Below, piece after piece: positions 45,586 to 58,431 of a DNA stretch of 64,000 nt (positions are counted from its first letter, which is position 1; each line of letters starts with the position of its first letter). Under the pieces are notes generated by a model. It was not told the origin of the DNA. It saw only the letters and a program-made list of their open reading frames with translations, and searched no databases. The position numbers and the translations under genes are program-made. The stretch is from Stomoxys calcitrans. Lineage: Eukaryota > Arthropoda > Insecta > Diptera > Muscidae. The stretch lies in NCBI RefSeq assembly GCF_963082655.1, contig NC_081552.1, positions 122,736,458-122,800,457 on the forward strand, in the 5' to 3' direction.

Positions 45586-46115
45586 CCGTCCTCCTTGAGC
45601 AGAAACGTAATCGTGACCTATTGCTTTTCCAATGTCGCCACCACGTTTTTGAATTGGATTTAAAAGATTTATTTAGGGGATAGGTCACGTATACAACCAG
45701 AAATTCAAAAAAATCCTGACAAAATACAGCTGCTCAAAAACTTTATCCAGTGTTACTGCCGCAGATATTGAGAGACTGATGGAATTTCACCTACTTAAAT
45801 AAGCAAAAAAAAAATTACAAGAAGGGACTTTTGAGAATTAATTGAACTTTTGATAATATTTCTTGGTGGAGACCCAGATCATACATTCAAGATTCGACCA
45901 CCAGGTGTCATGCATCAGCGAGGTGAATGGCGAGAGGAATTTACTTCTTAAAAATATCACTACTTAGTTCCCATTTTGAAATTACTCACACAGAACTTTA
46001 ACTTTTTGAAGAACAAGAAGACTTACAAAAAAACTACAAAGATATTTCAAGAGGAGCTTTACACAGTTATATCAAGAGCTGTTAACTTAATGACAGACTG
46101 TAATGGTTTAGTGAC
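45586..46115 (+). pseudogene. Fragment of an uncharacterised repeat protein family
   Basis: Plus-strand frames read RDLLLFQCRHHVFELDLKDL (about 45618-45675) and LIELLIIFLGGDPDH...RPPGVMHQRGEWREEF (45840-45950), then FKLLTQNF. A CRHH block and a PPGxMHQ block in this order recall a protein family dispersed in arthropod genomes, probably transposon-borne. I cannot assign a class. Stops interrupt it. Confidence 0.35.
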
Positions 46116-46580
46116 AGAGGAAGAGGAGTGACGGGAAACAGAAGCAGTTGTTATAACGTTATGGTCAGGATCACGACCATATATATCTTGATTGTAACAA
46201 GAAAACTTAAAAAAAAGAATTTAATTAATAGCGTTACATTAATGATAAACACAAAAAGTACTTTAAATTGTTCAACTAAATATCGGTCGAATAATGTAGT
46301 TACAACCATGTTAGTTTAAATCGGGCGATACATATGGATGGTAGCCATATGCGGATCTAAACAGATTCTGACCAGAGGTGTGAAGACTTCTAATAAAACA
46401 ATCGTTGCCAAAATTCGCGAGGATTGAAAGTTGTAGCTACTACGGCCTTATAAGTGTAAAGTTGAGCGATAAATATATGGGAGCTATATCTGAATCTGAA
46501 CCGATTTAGATGACATTTAACAGGGATTTTTAGATAGGTAATACACCACTCCACACCAAAAATCAAGCGATATATGTGTA
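46116..46580. other. Unassigned sequence with Helentron-like repeat remnant
   Basis: 46480-46510 contains ATATATGGGAGCTATATCTG and GAACCGATTTAG, resembling a B- or C-type unit. No ends seen. Confidence 0.35.
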
Positions 46581-47896
46581 TCTATATATATAAAAGAGTT
46601 GCGTGACTCACTGATTGCTGACTGACTGATCACCGCCGCGTAGGTTCAGGTACTTTTTCAAAGTCAATTATTCTAAAACCCGGTGTTCCACAGGGCAGCC
46701 ATCAAGGTCCAATTCTTTTTAATCTGTTTATAAATGATTTGCCTTGTGTTATTAAAAATTGTTCAATTAACGTTAGTTCAAGACCAACTATACTTAAATC
46801 CTAGTTAAATATCAATGTTTTTGTATATATTTATGTTTATATTAGTCTGTAAGGATATATGTATCTATAGACTTAAGAATAATAAATAAAGTACAAAGTG
46901 GTACATATATGCCAAGCGCGAACGGAAAGGGCTAGAATTATATCCTTGGACTCACTCAAATTAAAGAGTAACCTGAAAAAAAAATTGAAAATCGTACCGG
47001 AAGTGAGAAATAGTACGTTTAGTACCGCACTTGATACCTTCTTTGTAAATTTGGAACATAGGTACACCATGGCAAGCTCAGTTCGGTGACAATAAAAGTT
47101 TTTGGAAACTTGTACATGTAGGTACTAAAAAAAGTAACAAAAAGGTACGAAATTTCAAATTCAATTACTTTGGTATCAATTGGTACTTCGTTACAGATGG
47201 AGCTAGTGGTATGAAATTTGGCATGTACAATAGGTACAAGAAGGAAATATATAATGGGTGAATAAATGATCCGTTAAAAATTCGTACAATTTGGTACCAA
47301 GTGCAAAATAGTATGAAATTGCTTATCTTCGCTTACAGCTATTGGGGACTGCTATAATTAAGAAATGTGACAAACATTATCGCAGTCTTGACAAAAATGC
47401 GACATGTGGAAGGAAACGTTCTAACTGTGGTGTAATTGGTACTTTGAAAGAATATATTGGGCAACTAGAAGATATTTTTATTGGCATAAAAAATATCCTG
47501 CAATGGAATCTAAATAAGATTTTAAGACCAAAAAACAAAGCGATGTGTGCTTTGCAACCAACTCTAAACGGGTTGGTATGCAAAGCACAGTGATTAATTT
47601 GACAAACTTTTGCTGATGATGATACTGGCGGATCAGAAACCGCGATACAGAAAGCCAGTCAAATACTTTGCTTTTTTAATTTTTGCTGTGCTATTCTTTG
47701 GATAGAAAGCATTGCACGAAATGGTTTATAGTCGGACAATATACTGCAATGGAATCTAAATAAGATTGTAAGACCAAAATACAAAGGGCAAACAGACAAA
47801 ACATCATAATTTAATATTATAAACTAAGTATTTACCTAAAATTTCGGAAGTCCTGTATTAAAACGGGTGTAGCGAAGCGGACCACCGGGATGCTAG
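46581..47896 (+). mobile_element. Family D Helitron-like element, array unit D1
   Basis: Head TCTATATATATAAAAGAG, then GTTGCGTGACTCACTGATTG, tail GCGAAGCGGACCACCGGGATG-CTAG. The base before the head is A. Contains a LINE insertion (46628-46890) and several GTAC units. Joined directly to unit D2. Confidence 0.75.
46628..46890 (+). pseudogene. Non-LTR retrotransposon, internally deleted
   Basis: Plus strand PGVPQGSHQGPILFNLFIND (RT motif) then LPCVIKNCSINV, jumping to the 3' UTR seen at 5838 and 18335 (TTAGTCTGTAAGGATATATG, AATAATAAATAAAG). Same family as the LINE at 5830-9870. Confidence 0.7.
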
Positions 47897-48168
47897 TAAA
47901 TATATTTAAAAGAGACGCGTGCCTGACTGATTGCTGACTGACTTTAGCCCAAACGGCTAAAGCTAGCATCACGAAATTTTGCAAGATTATTGGTGTTGGA
48001 TCGTAGGCATGGGATAAGACGGGATTTGGTGATATTCGTACGTTTCGGTACTAAAACGATCCAAAAAGAGCTAGAATTGTGATTGTGGGCTCAAATTAAA
48101 AATCATCTCGAAAACATAAGGATTGAAGAAAAATTTTTGGTAAAATCGTACCAGAAGTCAGAGAAATA

Positions 48169-48463
48169 TTGGGTTGCCCAAAAAGTAATTGTCGGTAATA
48201 TAGTAGTAATATAGTCAGCGTTGACAAATTTTTTCAACGGCTTGTGACTCTGTAATTGCATTCTTTCTTCTGTCAGTTATCAGCTGTTACTTTTAGCTTG
48301 CTTTAGAAAAAAAGTAATATGGGTACCAAATTTGCCAGGAAGATGGCAAAAGGTTATCGAACAAAATGGCAATTATATATTTGATTAAAGTTCATTCTAA
48401 GTGTTATTAAAAATGCATTTACTTTCTTTTAAAATATCCGCAATTACTTTTTAGGCAACCCAA
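48169..48463 (+). mobile_element. Mariner (DD34D) deletion derivative
   Basis: 295 bp, TA-flanked, keeps the transposase C-terminal codons (LPGRWQKVIEQNGNYIFD region) fused to the left end. Different breakpoint from the 10502 and 34521 copies. Confidence 0.85.
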
Positions 48464-48589
48464 TAGTACGATTAGTACCGCAATTGGTACTATTTGATAC
48501 TTTCTTTTGTTAATTGAGCTAGAGCTATGATTTTTGAAACTTAGGTGCACTATGGCAAGTGAGTTTTTGGGCATTTGGCCATAAAGGTG

Positions 48590-49256
48590 CTCAAGAATTA
48601 AAATATAGAGATCGATTTATATGGGAGCTGTATCGGGCTAAAGACCGATTCAGATCATAATAAACACGTATGTTGATGGTCATGAGAGGATCCGTAGTAC
48701 ATAATTTCAGGCAAATCGGATAATAATTGCGACCTCTAGAGGCTCAAGAAGTGAAGATCTCAGATCGGTTTATATGGCAGCTATATCAGGTTATGAACCG
48801 ATTTGTAGCATACTTGGCACAGTTGTTGGATATCATAACAAAACACGTCGTGCAAAATTTCATTCCAATGGGATAAGAATTGCGCACTCTAGAGGCTCTA
48901 GAAGTCAAGACCCAAGATCGGTTTATATGGCAGCTATATTAGGTTATGGACCGATTTGAACCATACATGGCAGCTATATCAAAACATGGACCGATATGGC
49001 CCATTTACAATACCAACCGACCTACACTAATAAGAAGTATTTGTGCAAAATTTCAAGAGGCTAGCTTTACTCCTTCGGAAGTTAGCGTGCTTTCGACAGA
49101 CGGACGGACAGACGGACGGACATGGCTAGATCGACATAAAATGTCGCGACGATCAAGCATATATATACTTTATGGAGTCTCAGACGAATATCTCGAGTAG
49201 TTACAAACAGAATGACGATATTAGTATACCCCCTTATGGTGGAGGGTATAAAAAAC
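48590..49256 (-). mobile_element. Helentron-derived element A10, 3'-truncated
   Basis: Four units, GACGGACGGACAGACGG tract and intact 5' head at 49256, but the 3' palindrome and tail are missing; it joins family D sequence at about 48590. Most similar to A3. Confidence 0.75.
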
Positions 49257-49790
49257 ACGATAGGTTGTACCAAATACTGTAATCGTATCAGAAGTGGAAG
49301 AAAACGTACATAAAGTACTGTAATTGGTACTATTTGGTACTTCCTTTACAGATTAATTTAAAGCTCCGAAATTTGGAATGCAGATACACCATGAGAGCAT
49401 AAAAAGGGCGACTAGAAGATTTTTTTTTAATTCCTACATTTTGGTACTAAAACGTACAGAATGGTACATTCGCAACTGTTTGAACTAAAGCTATCAAACT
49501 TGCGAAACAATTACATCTTAGAAGACTAGAAGATTTTTTTAATTCGCACATTTAGATACTAAAACGTACAAAATGGTACTTTCTTAACGGACAGAGGTAA
49601 CGCTCTCATAATCAGGATACTTTTCCTCGTTGTCAGTATATATTGGGCACTAGAAGAGTTTTCTGAAATTCGTACCTTTAGGTAATAAATAGGATATTAT
49701 GATTTACCTTAATCGACAATAGCACAAAGACATCTTTAACAAAAGGGTAGAAAAAAACATACGGAAAATGGGAAAGGTACATTAAGTACT

Positions 49791-50089
49791 ATTGCAAATT
49801 TTGCCCATGAACATTCCACTAAGGCCTGTTGCTTAGGGGAATGACAAACTTCTCACATATCAATGAGTGCAGTCCGATTCAAGTTTCAAAAGCCGAGTCC
49901 GAAAGGCGTGCCGCAGTGCGACACCTCTCTGGAGAGAAGTTTTACATGGCATAGTACTTCACAAATGTTACCAACATTTAGAGTGGAAAACCAACGCTGA
50001 AATTTTTTTCTGATGGTCTAGCCAGGATTCGAACCTAGGCGTTCACCTTCATTGGTGGATATGTTAACCTCTGCGCTACGATGGCCTCC
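49791..50089 (-). mobile_element. tRNA-derived SINE, near complete
   Basis: Minus strand: GGAGGCCATCGTAGCGCAG, GGTTAACATAT, TAGGTTCGAATCCTGG (B box), GGTGTCGCACTGCGGCACGCC, AATCGGACTGCACTC, tail CAAAATTTGCAAT. About 300 bp. Confidence 0.8.
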
Positions 50090-50925
50090 ACATGAATTGC
50101 TATTATAGGTACTATACGGATTGAGCTAGAATCGGAAATTTTGGGATACTGAAAGGGCAACTAGAAAGTTTTTTCCTACATAAAGGTACTAAAATGTACA
50201 AAATAGTACTTTCTTTGCGGGTTGACAGTTCAACCTTGCCTGTATATATCGGACGACTAAAAGTTTCTTTTTAAATTCGTGAATTAGGCACTAAAACTTT
50301 CAAACTGTAAATTTCTTTACGGATTAGAATAAAGCTCTTAAAATTGCGATACAATTACACCTTGACATTGGGTTGTACCATCGGGGGCAGCGAACGGACT
50401 ATGCTAGTCTCTATATATATAAAGGAGACGCGTGACTGACTGATTGCTGACTGACAATCGTCTAGCCCAAACGGCTAAAGCTAGGATCATGAAATTTTGC
50501 ACAAATGTTGATCTCGGATCATAGGCACGGAATAAGGTTAGATTTGGTGATATTCGTACGATTAGGTACTAATAAGTACCAAAAAGTACGAAGTGGTATA
50601 TATTTGCCCAGCGCGAACGGAAAGGGCTAGAATTATGTTCTTCGACTCAAATTAAAGAGCGACTCGAAAAAATAAGTTTTGGTAAAAAAAAGGAAAATCG
50701 TACCCGAAGTGGGAGAAATAGTACGTTTAGTACCGCAATTGGTACTATTTCGTAATTTCTTTGTAAATTGAAATAGATCTCCGAATTTTGAAACACAGGT
50801 ACACTATGGCAACCTCAGTTGGGTGACCATAAAAGTTGCTGGAAATTTTTGAATGTTTAGTACCTACAGTAAGTAGTATCAAAAATTAAGAAATGGGTGA
50901 ATTTTTTACAGGTCAGATGAAAAGA

Positions 50926-52238
50926 AACAAGTAAAAGCGTGCTAAGTTCGGCCGGGCCGAATCTTATATACCCTCCACCATGGATCGCATTTGTCGAGTT
51001 GTTTTCCCGGCATCTCTTCTTAGGCTAAAAAGGATATAAGAAAAGAGTTGCTCTGCTATTAAAACGATATCAAGATATGGTCCGGTCTAAACCACAATTA
51101 AATTACATGTTGGAGACCTGTGTAAAATTTCAGCCAATTCGTATAAGAATTGCGCCCATTGGGGCTCACAAAGTAAAATAGAGAGAACGATTTATATGGG
51201 ATCTGTATCAGGCTATAGACCGATTCAGAACATAATAAACACGTTTGTTGATGGTCATGAGAGGATCCGTCGTACAAAATTTCAGGCATATCGGATAATA
51301 ATTGCGACCTCTAGGGGCCAAGAAGTTAAGATCCCAGAACGGTTTATATGGCAGCTATATCAGGTTATGAACCGATTTGAATCTTATTTGACACAGTTGT
51401 TGAAAGTAAAAATAAAATACGTCATGCAAAATTTCAGCCAAATCGGATAGGAATTGCGGCCTCTAGAAGCTCAAGAAGTCAAATCCACAGATCTGTTTAT
51501 TTGACAGCTATATCAGGTTATGGACCGATTTCAACCATACTTGGCACACTTGTTGGATATCATGACGAAATACTTCGTGCAAAAACTCATACAAATCGGA
51601 TAAGGATTGTGCCCTCTAGAGGCTCAAGAAGTCAAGACCCAAGATCGGTTTATATGGCAGCTAAATCAGGTTATGAACCGATTTAAACCATACTTGGCAC
51701 AGTTGTTGGGTATCATAACAAACCACGTCGTGCAAAATTTCATTCTGATCGGATAAGAATTGCGCACGCTAGAGGCTCAAGAAGTCAAAACCCAAGATCT
51801 GTTTATATGGCAGCTATATCAGATTATGAACCGATTTAAACCATACTTAGCACAGTTGTTGGATATCATAACAAAACACGTCGTGCTAGAGGCTCAAGAA
51901 GTCAAGACCCAAGATCGGTTTATATGGCAGCTATATCAAAACATGGACCGATAGGGCCCATTTACAATACCAACCGACCTACACTAATAAGAAGTATTTG
52001 TGCAAAATTTGAAGCGGCTAGCTTTACTCCTTCGGATGTTAGCGTGCTTTCGACAGACAGACGGACGACGGACGGACAGACGGACGGACAGACGGACGGA
52101 CATGGCTAGATCGACATAAAATGTCGCGACGATCAAGAATATATATACTTTATGGGGTCTCAGACGAATATTTCGAGTAGTTACAAACAGAATGACGAAA
52201 TTAGTATACCCCCCATCTTATGGTAGAGGGTATAAAAA
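50926..52238 (-). mobile_element. Helentron-derived element A11
   Basis: Complete ends, about seven units with one shortened near 51885, GACGGACAGACGG tract about 52057-52100. Confidence 0.86.
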
Positions 52239-52448
52239 TGGAAAAATAGTACTGGTAACGGGAGAAAACGTATGTTTAGTACCGCAATTGGTACAGTTTG
52301 GTAATTTCTATACAAACGGAGCTAGAGGTCTGAAATTTGGCATGTAGGTACAACTAGGAAATATATGATGTGTGACTAAATGATCTGTTCAAAATTCGTA
52401 CAGAGGTCTAAAATATGATGTCGGGAAAAATATGATGGGTGACTATGA

Positions 52449-53196
52449 TTTTTTTATACCCACCACCATAGAATGGGGGTATACTAATCTAGTCATTCCG
52501 TTTGTAACACCGCGAAATATTGATCCAAGTTCCTATAAAGTATATACATTGTTGATCGTCTCGACATCCTGAGTTGATCTAGCCATGTCCGTCCGTCTGT
52601 CTGTCGAAATCACGATAGCAGTCGAACACGTAACGCTAGTCGTTTGAAGCTTTGCACAGATACATGATATTGATGTACGTCGTTGGGGATTGCAAATGGA
52701 CCATATCGGTTAAGATTTGGTGGATATGGCAAATTTTGTCCGATTAAGCTAAAATTTTGCACATGCTGTTATGTTATGACTTCGTACAACTGTTTAAGGT
52801 CCAAATCGGTCTATAGTCTGGTAAAGCTCCCATATAAATGGGTGGAAAAATCAATAACGGTTTGGTACTAAAACCATTAACGGTCTGGTGGTAAAACCAA
52901 TAACAGATTGGTATTAAAACAAATACCAATTCGGTAATAAATAATAATACCAAACGGTACTAATCATTTTATGTTTCATTCTTACCATCCGGTACTGTTG
53001 TTGTACCATACGGTGTTGCTTTGCTATCAATACCGTATGGTATTGAAGCGAGTACGTTTGGTATCAACTTTTCTCTAGGTGTAGAATAAAATGATGCCCT
53101 TCAACTAAATTTATTTTGTATACATTTTTAGCAGAATCCTTGGTGGTAGGTTCCCAAGATTCGGCGCGGACGAACTTAGCACGCTTTTACTTTTTA
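52449..53196 (+). mobile_element. Helentron-derived element C1 (third family)
   Basis: Head TTTTTATACCCACCACCATAG, CATGTCCGTCCGTCTGTCTG, and end TTCGGCGCGGACGAACTTAG...CTTTTACTTTTT. Only one or two units remain; 52860-53090 is occupied by sequence with repeated GGTACTAAAACC- and ACCGTATGGTATTG-like words of unknown origin. Confidence 0.65.
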
Positions 53197-53868
53197 CAAT
53201 TAGTAAATTTCGGTGCCAATATTGGTAACATTTGGTACTTTCTTTACAGATGGAGCTAGAGATCTGAAAATTGGTATGTAGGTACAAGGGAGATATATAT
53301 AATAAGTGACTAAATAACCCATTAAAAATTCGTACATTTTGGAACCAAAATGTGCAAAATAGTACGACATAGCTTATCTTCGTCTACAGTAAACGGGGAC
53401 TTCTAAAATTAAGCAATTTGACAAACATTATCGCATTCTTAACAAAAATACAAGAGAGTGCAAGAGAACGTACTAATGGTGGTGTAATTGGTAACTTGAA
53501 AGCAACTAGAACAAATTTTATTCGTATGTTTAGGTACGCAAATCTACAAAATGGTGCTTTATTAACGGAGTGAGCTAAATCTCTTAAAATTGTAATACAT
53601 GTACACCATGACTATAAATTTGGAGTGACCAGAAGATTATTAAAAAATTTACATGTAGGTACCAAAACGTATTAATGGTACATTCTTTACGAATTGACAA
53701 TATTTATTTGGCGACTTAATGATTTTCCGATGCATTTTTTTGTTCTTTCTTCACAGAAAATGGACAGATTTCTAAAATTTTATACGCAATTATTACAAAA
53801 CTTCACAATCTTATAAATGGGGATAGCGAAGCGGATCACCGGGATGTAAGTATATCTTTATATGTATA

Positions 53869-55850
53869 CTAGCTTACCCGGGCCCGCTCCGCTGCGCCTT
53901 CTTTTACTTTATATGAAACAGAATTTTAATTGGAATATTTTTTTCGCCAATTAATGAGCTTTTAGTGAAATACCATGCTACGAAAATAGTATATCGCTTG
54001 ACTAACAGTTTAACAATATAAGTGCCTTTATCTGAATCCCATATGATCTTTATTGGTCTACGAATTTAAGTTTGGATGTAAGGTGTACTTCATTCTTAAA
54101 AAACTTTATTTATCAGCCCGATATTCTCATGATATCTTAGGGGGTGAGGTGGTCCCCCAGATACTTGGCCCTGAAAAATTTCAGCATAGTGCTTTTCTCT
54201 CAAATACCATTTATTTCAACCCCATAGTGCCATTGGTTTAAGGGGAGTTTACACGATGAGGCATCCCCCAAACACATGGCCCCGAAATTGGTTATCAAAT
54301 ATGTTTTCTAATCTCAAATACCTTTCATTTGAGCCACATATTGGAATGGTCGAAATATTTTAACCCTTTGGGTGGTGTTTTGGGGAAGGGGTGACGCCCT
54401 TAATACATGGTCCTATATACTTTTATTTGAGCCCCATATTGCGATGGTCAGTAAAAAATTGCTGTTTATGGGGTATTTTGGGAAAGGGGTAGACCCCCAG
54501 AGAATTGGTCACGAAAATGGGTATCAATTCTTGCTCTACCCCCCAATACTTTGTATTTAAGCTCCACATTGAGATGGTAGGTAAATATGCCCAATTTAGG
54601 GGTGTTTTGGGGATTGGGGTGGTCCCCCCATTGCAAATACAAATTTTGCTCATGAACTTTTCAGTGAGGAACAGGGGCAAACTTCTCACATATCAATGAG
54701 TGGAGTCCGTTTCAAGTTTTTAAACTCAATGATAAGGGGCCTCCTTTTTATAGCCGAGTACAAACGGCGTGCCGCAGTGCGACACCTCTTGGGAGAGAAG
54801 TTTTACATGGAATAGTACCTCATAAATGTTGCCAGCAGAAGGTGGAACAAACCACCGTTGAAAATTTTTTCTGACGATCTCGCTAGGATTCGATCCCAGG
54901 CGTTCAGCGTCATAGGCGGACATGCTAACCTCTGCGCTACGGTGGTCTCTAACATTATCCAAGATGTTCCCCTCAACATTAAGCCCTGAAAATATATCAG
55001 CAACGTGGTCTATTCTCATATATCTATATATCATTTATTTGAAACGTAGTGCCATTGGCCTCAAAAATTGATATCAAAATGGTTTTCAAATGTCATTTAA
55101 ACTCCTTATTGCTAAAGTCAGCAAATATGTCCGGTTTGAGGTATTGGCCCTTAAAACTAAAAATATTTAGTTCCACTCTCTTTACTCATCAAATTGTCTT
55201 GGAGAGTAAATACGTCCTATTTGGGGGTTGTTATGGTTATGGGACGTCCACTAGACATCCTTTGGGGGATGTTTTTGGTGAGAGGCGGCCCCCCAAACAC
55301 TTGGTCCTATATTTGGATATCAGATTCTAATTCTACATTCAAATACCATTTATTCAAGCCCCATATTCCCATGGTCAGTAAATAAGTCCAGTTTGGGGGT
55401 GTTTTAGGGAAGGGGTGGACCCCCAGAAACGTGGTCCCACATTTGGATATCAGATTCGTATTCTCGCAAATACCTTTCATTTAAGTCCCATATAGTCGTG
55501 ATTGGTCTAAATATATGTTTGGTAGGTTTTAGGGTGGGGCAGCTCCCCTAGGTACCCTATCCGAAATTGGATACCAAATTTTTATTTTTAGGGTGCTATA
55601 TGAGAGCACACAAATTTTCGCTTAAATCGCACCACTCATCTCCGAGATCTGGCGTTTCTGAAAATTAAGGAAAGGGGGAGGGTCCGCCCCCCCCTTCAGA
55701 TAGCAAAAAAAGTAGTACCCTATTTTCACCACGGGGTCATTAAGCACCATCTGTGAAAATTTCAAGAAAATCGGTTCAGCCGTTTCTGAGTCTATAAGGG
55801 ACACACAAACATACAAACAAACAAACACAAATTGATTTTCATATATAAGA
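53869..55850 (-). mobile_element. Helitron family E, copy E2
   Basis: Plus-strand left edge CTAGCTTACCCGGGCCCGCT (3' terminus CTAG with GC-rich stem), right edge ATATATAAGA (5' TC). Flanking bases are A (53868) and T (55851). Carries a SINE at 54630-54949. Confidence 0.88.
54630..54949 (-). mobile_element. tRNA-derived SINE, complete, in Helitron E2
   Basis: Minus strand GACCACCGTAGCGCAGAGG, TTAGCATGTCCGCC, GGGATCGAATCC (B box), GTGTCGCACTGCGGC body and tail to TTGCAAT. About 320 bp. Confidence 0.8.
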
Positions 55851-57243
55851 TAAAAGAGTTGCGTGACTGACTGATTGCTGACTGCCTGATCATCGCCCCG
55901 CTCAAACGTCTAAAGCTAGAATCATGAAATTTTGCACAAATGTTGATCTTGGGTCATAGGCACGGGATAAGGCAGGAGTTTGTGATATTCGTACGTTTAG
56001 GGACTAAAAGTACTAAATGGTACATATTTACCCAGAGCGAACGGAAAGGGCTAGAATTATGTTCTTGGGCTAAAATTAAGGAGCGTCTCGAAAATTTTAG
56101 TGCTGATAAAAAAACTTTGGAAAATCGTACGTTTAGTACAGCAATTGCTACTATTAGGTACTTTATTTGTAAATTGAGCTAGAGCTCTGTATTTTGGAGC
56201 TTATGTACACTGTGGCAACCAATGACTATGATACTTTGGCAATTGGGTTACTACAAGACTTTTTGGAAATGTGAAACTTAATGTGTAAAATTTAGTATGC
56301 AGGTACAACTATGAAAAATATGATGTGTGACTCTGATCTTTTTACAATCCCTAAATGTTATATAAATATGGGTACCATTTGGTACTTTCTGTGCAGATGG
56401 AGCTAGAGGTCTGAAATTTGGCATGTAGGTAAAAGTTAGGAGTACATGATAGGCGACTAAATGATTTTTTCACTATTCGAAAATTTTGGTACCATTTTCT
56501 ACTTTCCGTTCAGATGGAGCAAGAGCTCTGAAATTTGGCATGCAAGTACAACTAGGAAAAATATAATGGGTGACTAAATAGTCTATTCACAATGCGTTCA
56601 TTTTGGCACCATTTGTTATTTCTTTACAGATGGAGCTAGAGGTCTAAAATTCGGCATGTAGGTACAAGAAGGAAATATGGAATGGGTGACTAAAGGATCT
56701 ATTCAAAGTTTTTGTACATTTTGGACCCAAAAAGTACCAAATAGTTCTAAATAGCTTATATTCTCCGACAGGGAACGGGACTGTTAAAATTAAGCAATTT
56801 GACAAACATTATCACAGTCTTGACAAAAATACGACATGTACTAATTGCGGTGTAATGGGTTCCTCGAAAATATATATTGAAATACTATGTTATTTTTTTA
56901 TTAGTATATTTAAGTACTCAATCGTACAAAATGGTGCTTTCCTAACCAAGTGTGCTAAACTCTCAAAATTGAGATACAAGTATTCCTTGACTATAAATTT
57001 TGGGTGACCAGAAGATTATTCGAAATCATACATTTAGGTACTAAAACGTACGAAATGGTACATTCTTTACGAATTGAGCTAAAACACTCAAAATTGGGAT
57101 ACATTTACACCTTGACAGTAAATATTGGGCGGTAAGAAGATGTGTTTTTAATTCCTGCATTTAGGTATTAAAACATACAAAATTGTACTTTATTTAGCTA
57201 ACTTGAGTTACAACTTGACTATAAATTTTGGACGACCAGGAGA

Positions 57244-58415
57244 TTTTTATACCCTCCACCATAAGATGGGGGGTATACTAATTTCGTCATTCTGATTGTA
57301 ACTACTCGAAATATTCGTCTGAGACCCCATAAAGTATATATATTCTTGATCGTCGTGAAATTTTATGTCGATCTAGGCATGTCCGTCCGTCCGTCTGTCT
57401 GCCGAAAGCACGCTAACTTCCGAAGGAGTAAAGCTAGCCGCTTGAAATTTTGCACAAATACTTCTTATTAGTGTAGGTCGGTTGGTATTGCAAATGGGCC
57501 ATATCGGTCCATGTTTTGATATAGCTGCCATATAAACCGATCTTGGGTCTTGACTTCTTGAGCCTCTAGAGTGCGCAATTCTTATCCGATTGGAATGCAC
57601 TTTTGCACGACGTGTTTTGCTATGATATCCAACAACTGTGCCAAGTATGGTTCAAATCGGTTTGTAACCTGATATAGCTGCCATATAAACCGATCTTGGG
57701 TTTTGACTTCTTGAGCCTCTAGAGTGCGGAATTCTTATCCGATTGGAATGAAATTTTGCACGACGTGTTTTGTTATTATATCCATCAACTGTGTCAAGTA
57801 TGGTTCAAATCGGTCCATAACCTGATATAGCTGCCATATAAACCGATCTTGGGTATTGACTTCTTGAGCCTCTAGAGGGCGCAATTCTTATCCAATTTGA
57901 ATGAATTTTGGCACGTAGTATTTTGTTATGATATCCGACAACTGTGCCAAATATGATTCAAATCGGTTCATAACCTGATATAGCTGCCATATAAACCGAT
58001 CTGGGATCTTGACTTCTTGAGCCTCTAGAGGTCGCAATTATTATCCGATTTGCCTGAAATTTTGTACGACGGATTCTCTCATGACCATTAACATACGTGT
58101 TTATTATGGTCTGAATCGGTATATAGCCCGATACAGCTCCCATATAAATCGATCTCTCTATTTTACTTCTTGAGCCCACAAAGGGCGCAATTCTTATTCG
58201 AATTGGCTGACATTTTACACAGGTCTCCAACATATAATTTAATTGTGGTTTAGACCGGACCATATCTTGATATCGCTCTAATAGCAGAGCAAATCTTTTC
58301 TTATATCCTTTTTTTGCCTAAGAAGAGATGCCGGGAAAAGAACTCGACAAATGCGATCCATTGTGGAGGGTATATAAGATTCGGCCCTGCCGAACTTAGC
58401 ACGTTTTTACTTGTT
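57244..58415 (+). mobile_element. Helentron-derived element A12
   Basis: Complete ends; short GTCY tract (57383-57400), about six units. Shares private variants with A13 (CTGATTGTAAC in the head, GTCGTGAAATTTT, GTATTGCAAATGGG). Tail reads GCACGTTTTTACTTG instead of the usual GCACGCTTTTACTTG. Confidence 0.86.
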
Positions 58416-58431
58416 TTTTTTTTTTTTTTTT

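Larger units (their letters stand above)
47897..50407 (+). mobile_element. Family D Helitron-like element, array unit D2
   Basis: Head TAAATATATTTAAAAGAGAC follows the CTAG of D1 directly; tail ...GGGGGCAGCGAACGGACTATG-CTAG at 50404-50407. Carries a mariner derivative, truncated A10 and a SINE. Confidence 0.72.
50408..53850 (+). mobile_element. Family D Helitron-like element, array unit D3
   Basis: Head TCTCTATATATATAAAGGAG starts immediately after D2's CTAG; tail GCGAAGCGGATCACCGGGATG then TAAG (mutated CTAG). Hosts A11 and C1. Confidence 0.72.

Noticed and set aside
55622..55828. Open frame at the 5' end of Helitron E2
   Set aside because: Conserved only as DNA with other E copies; E1 does not keep the frame.
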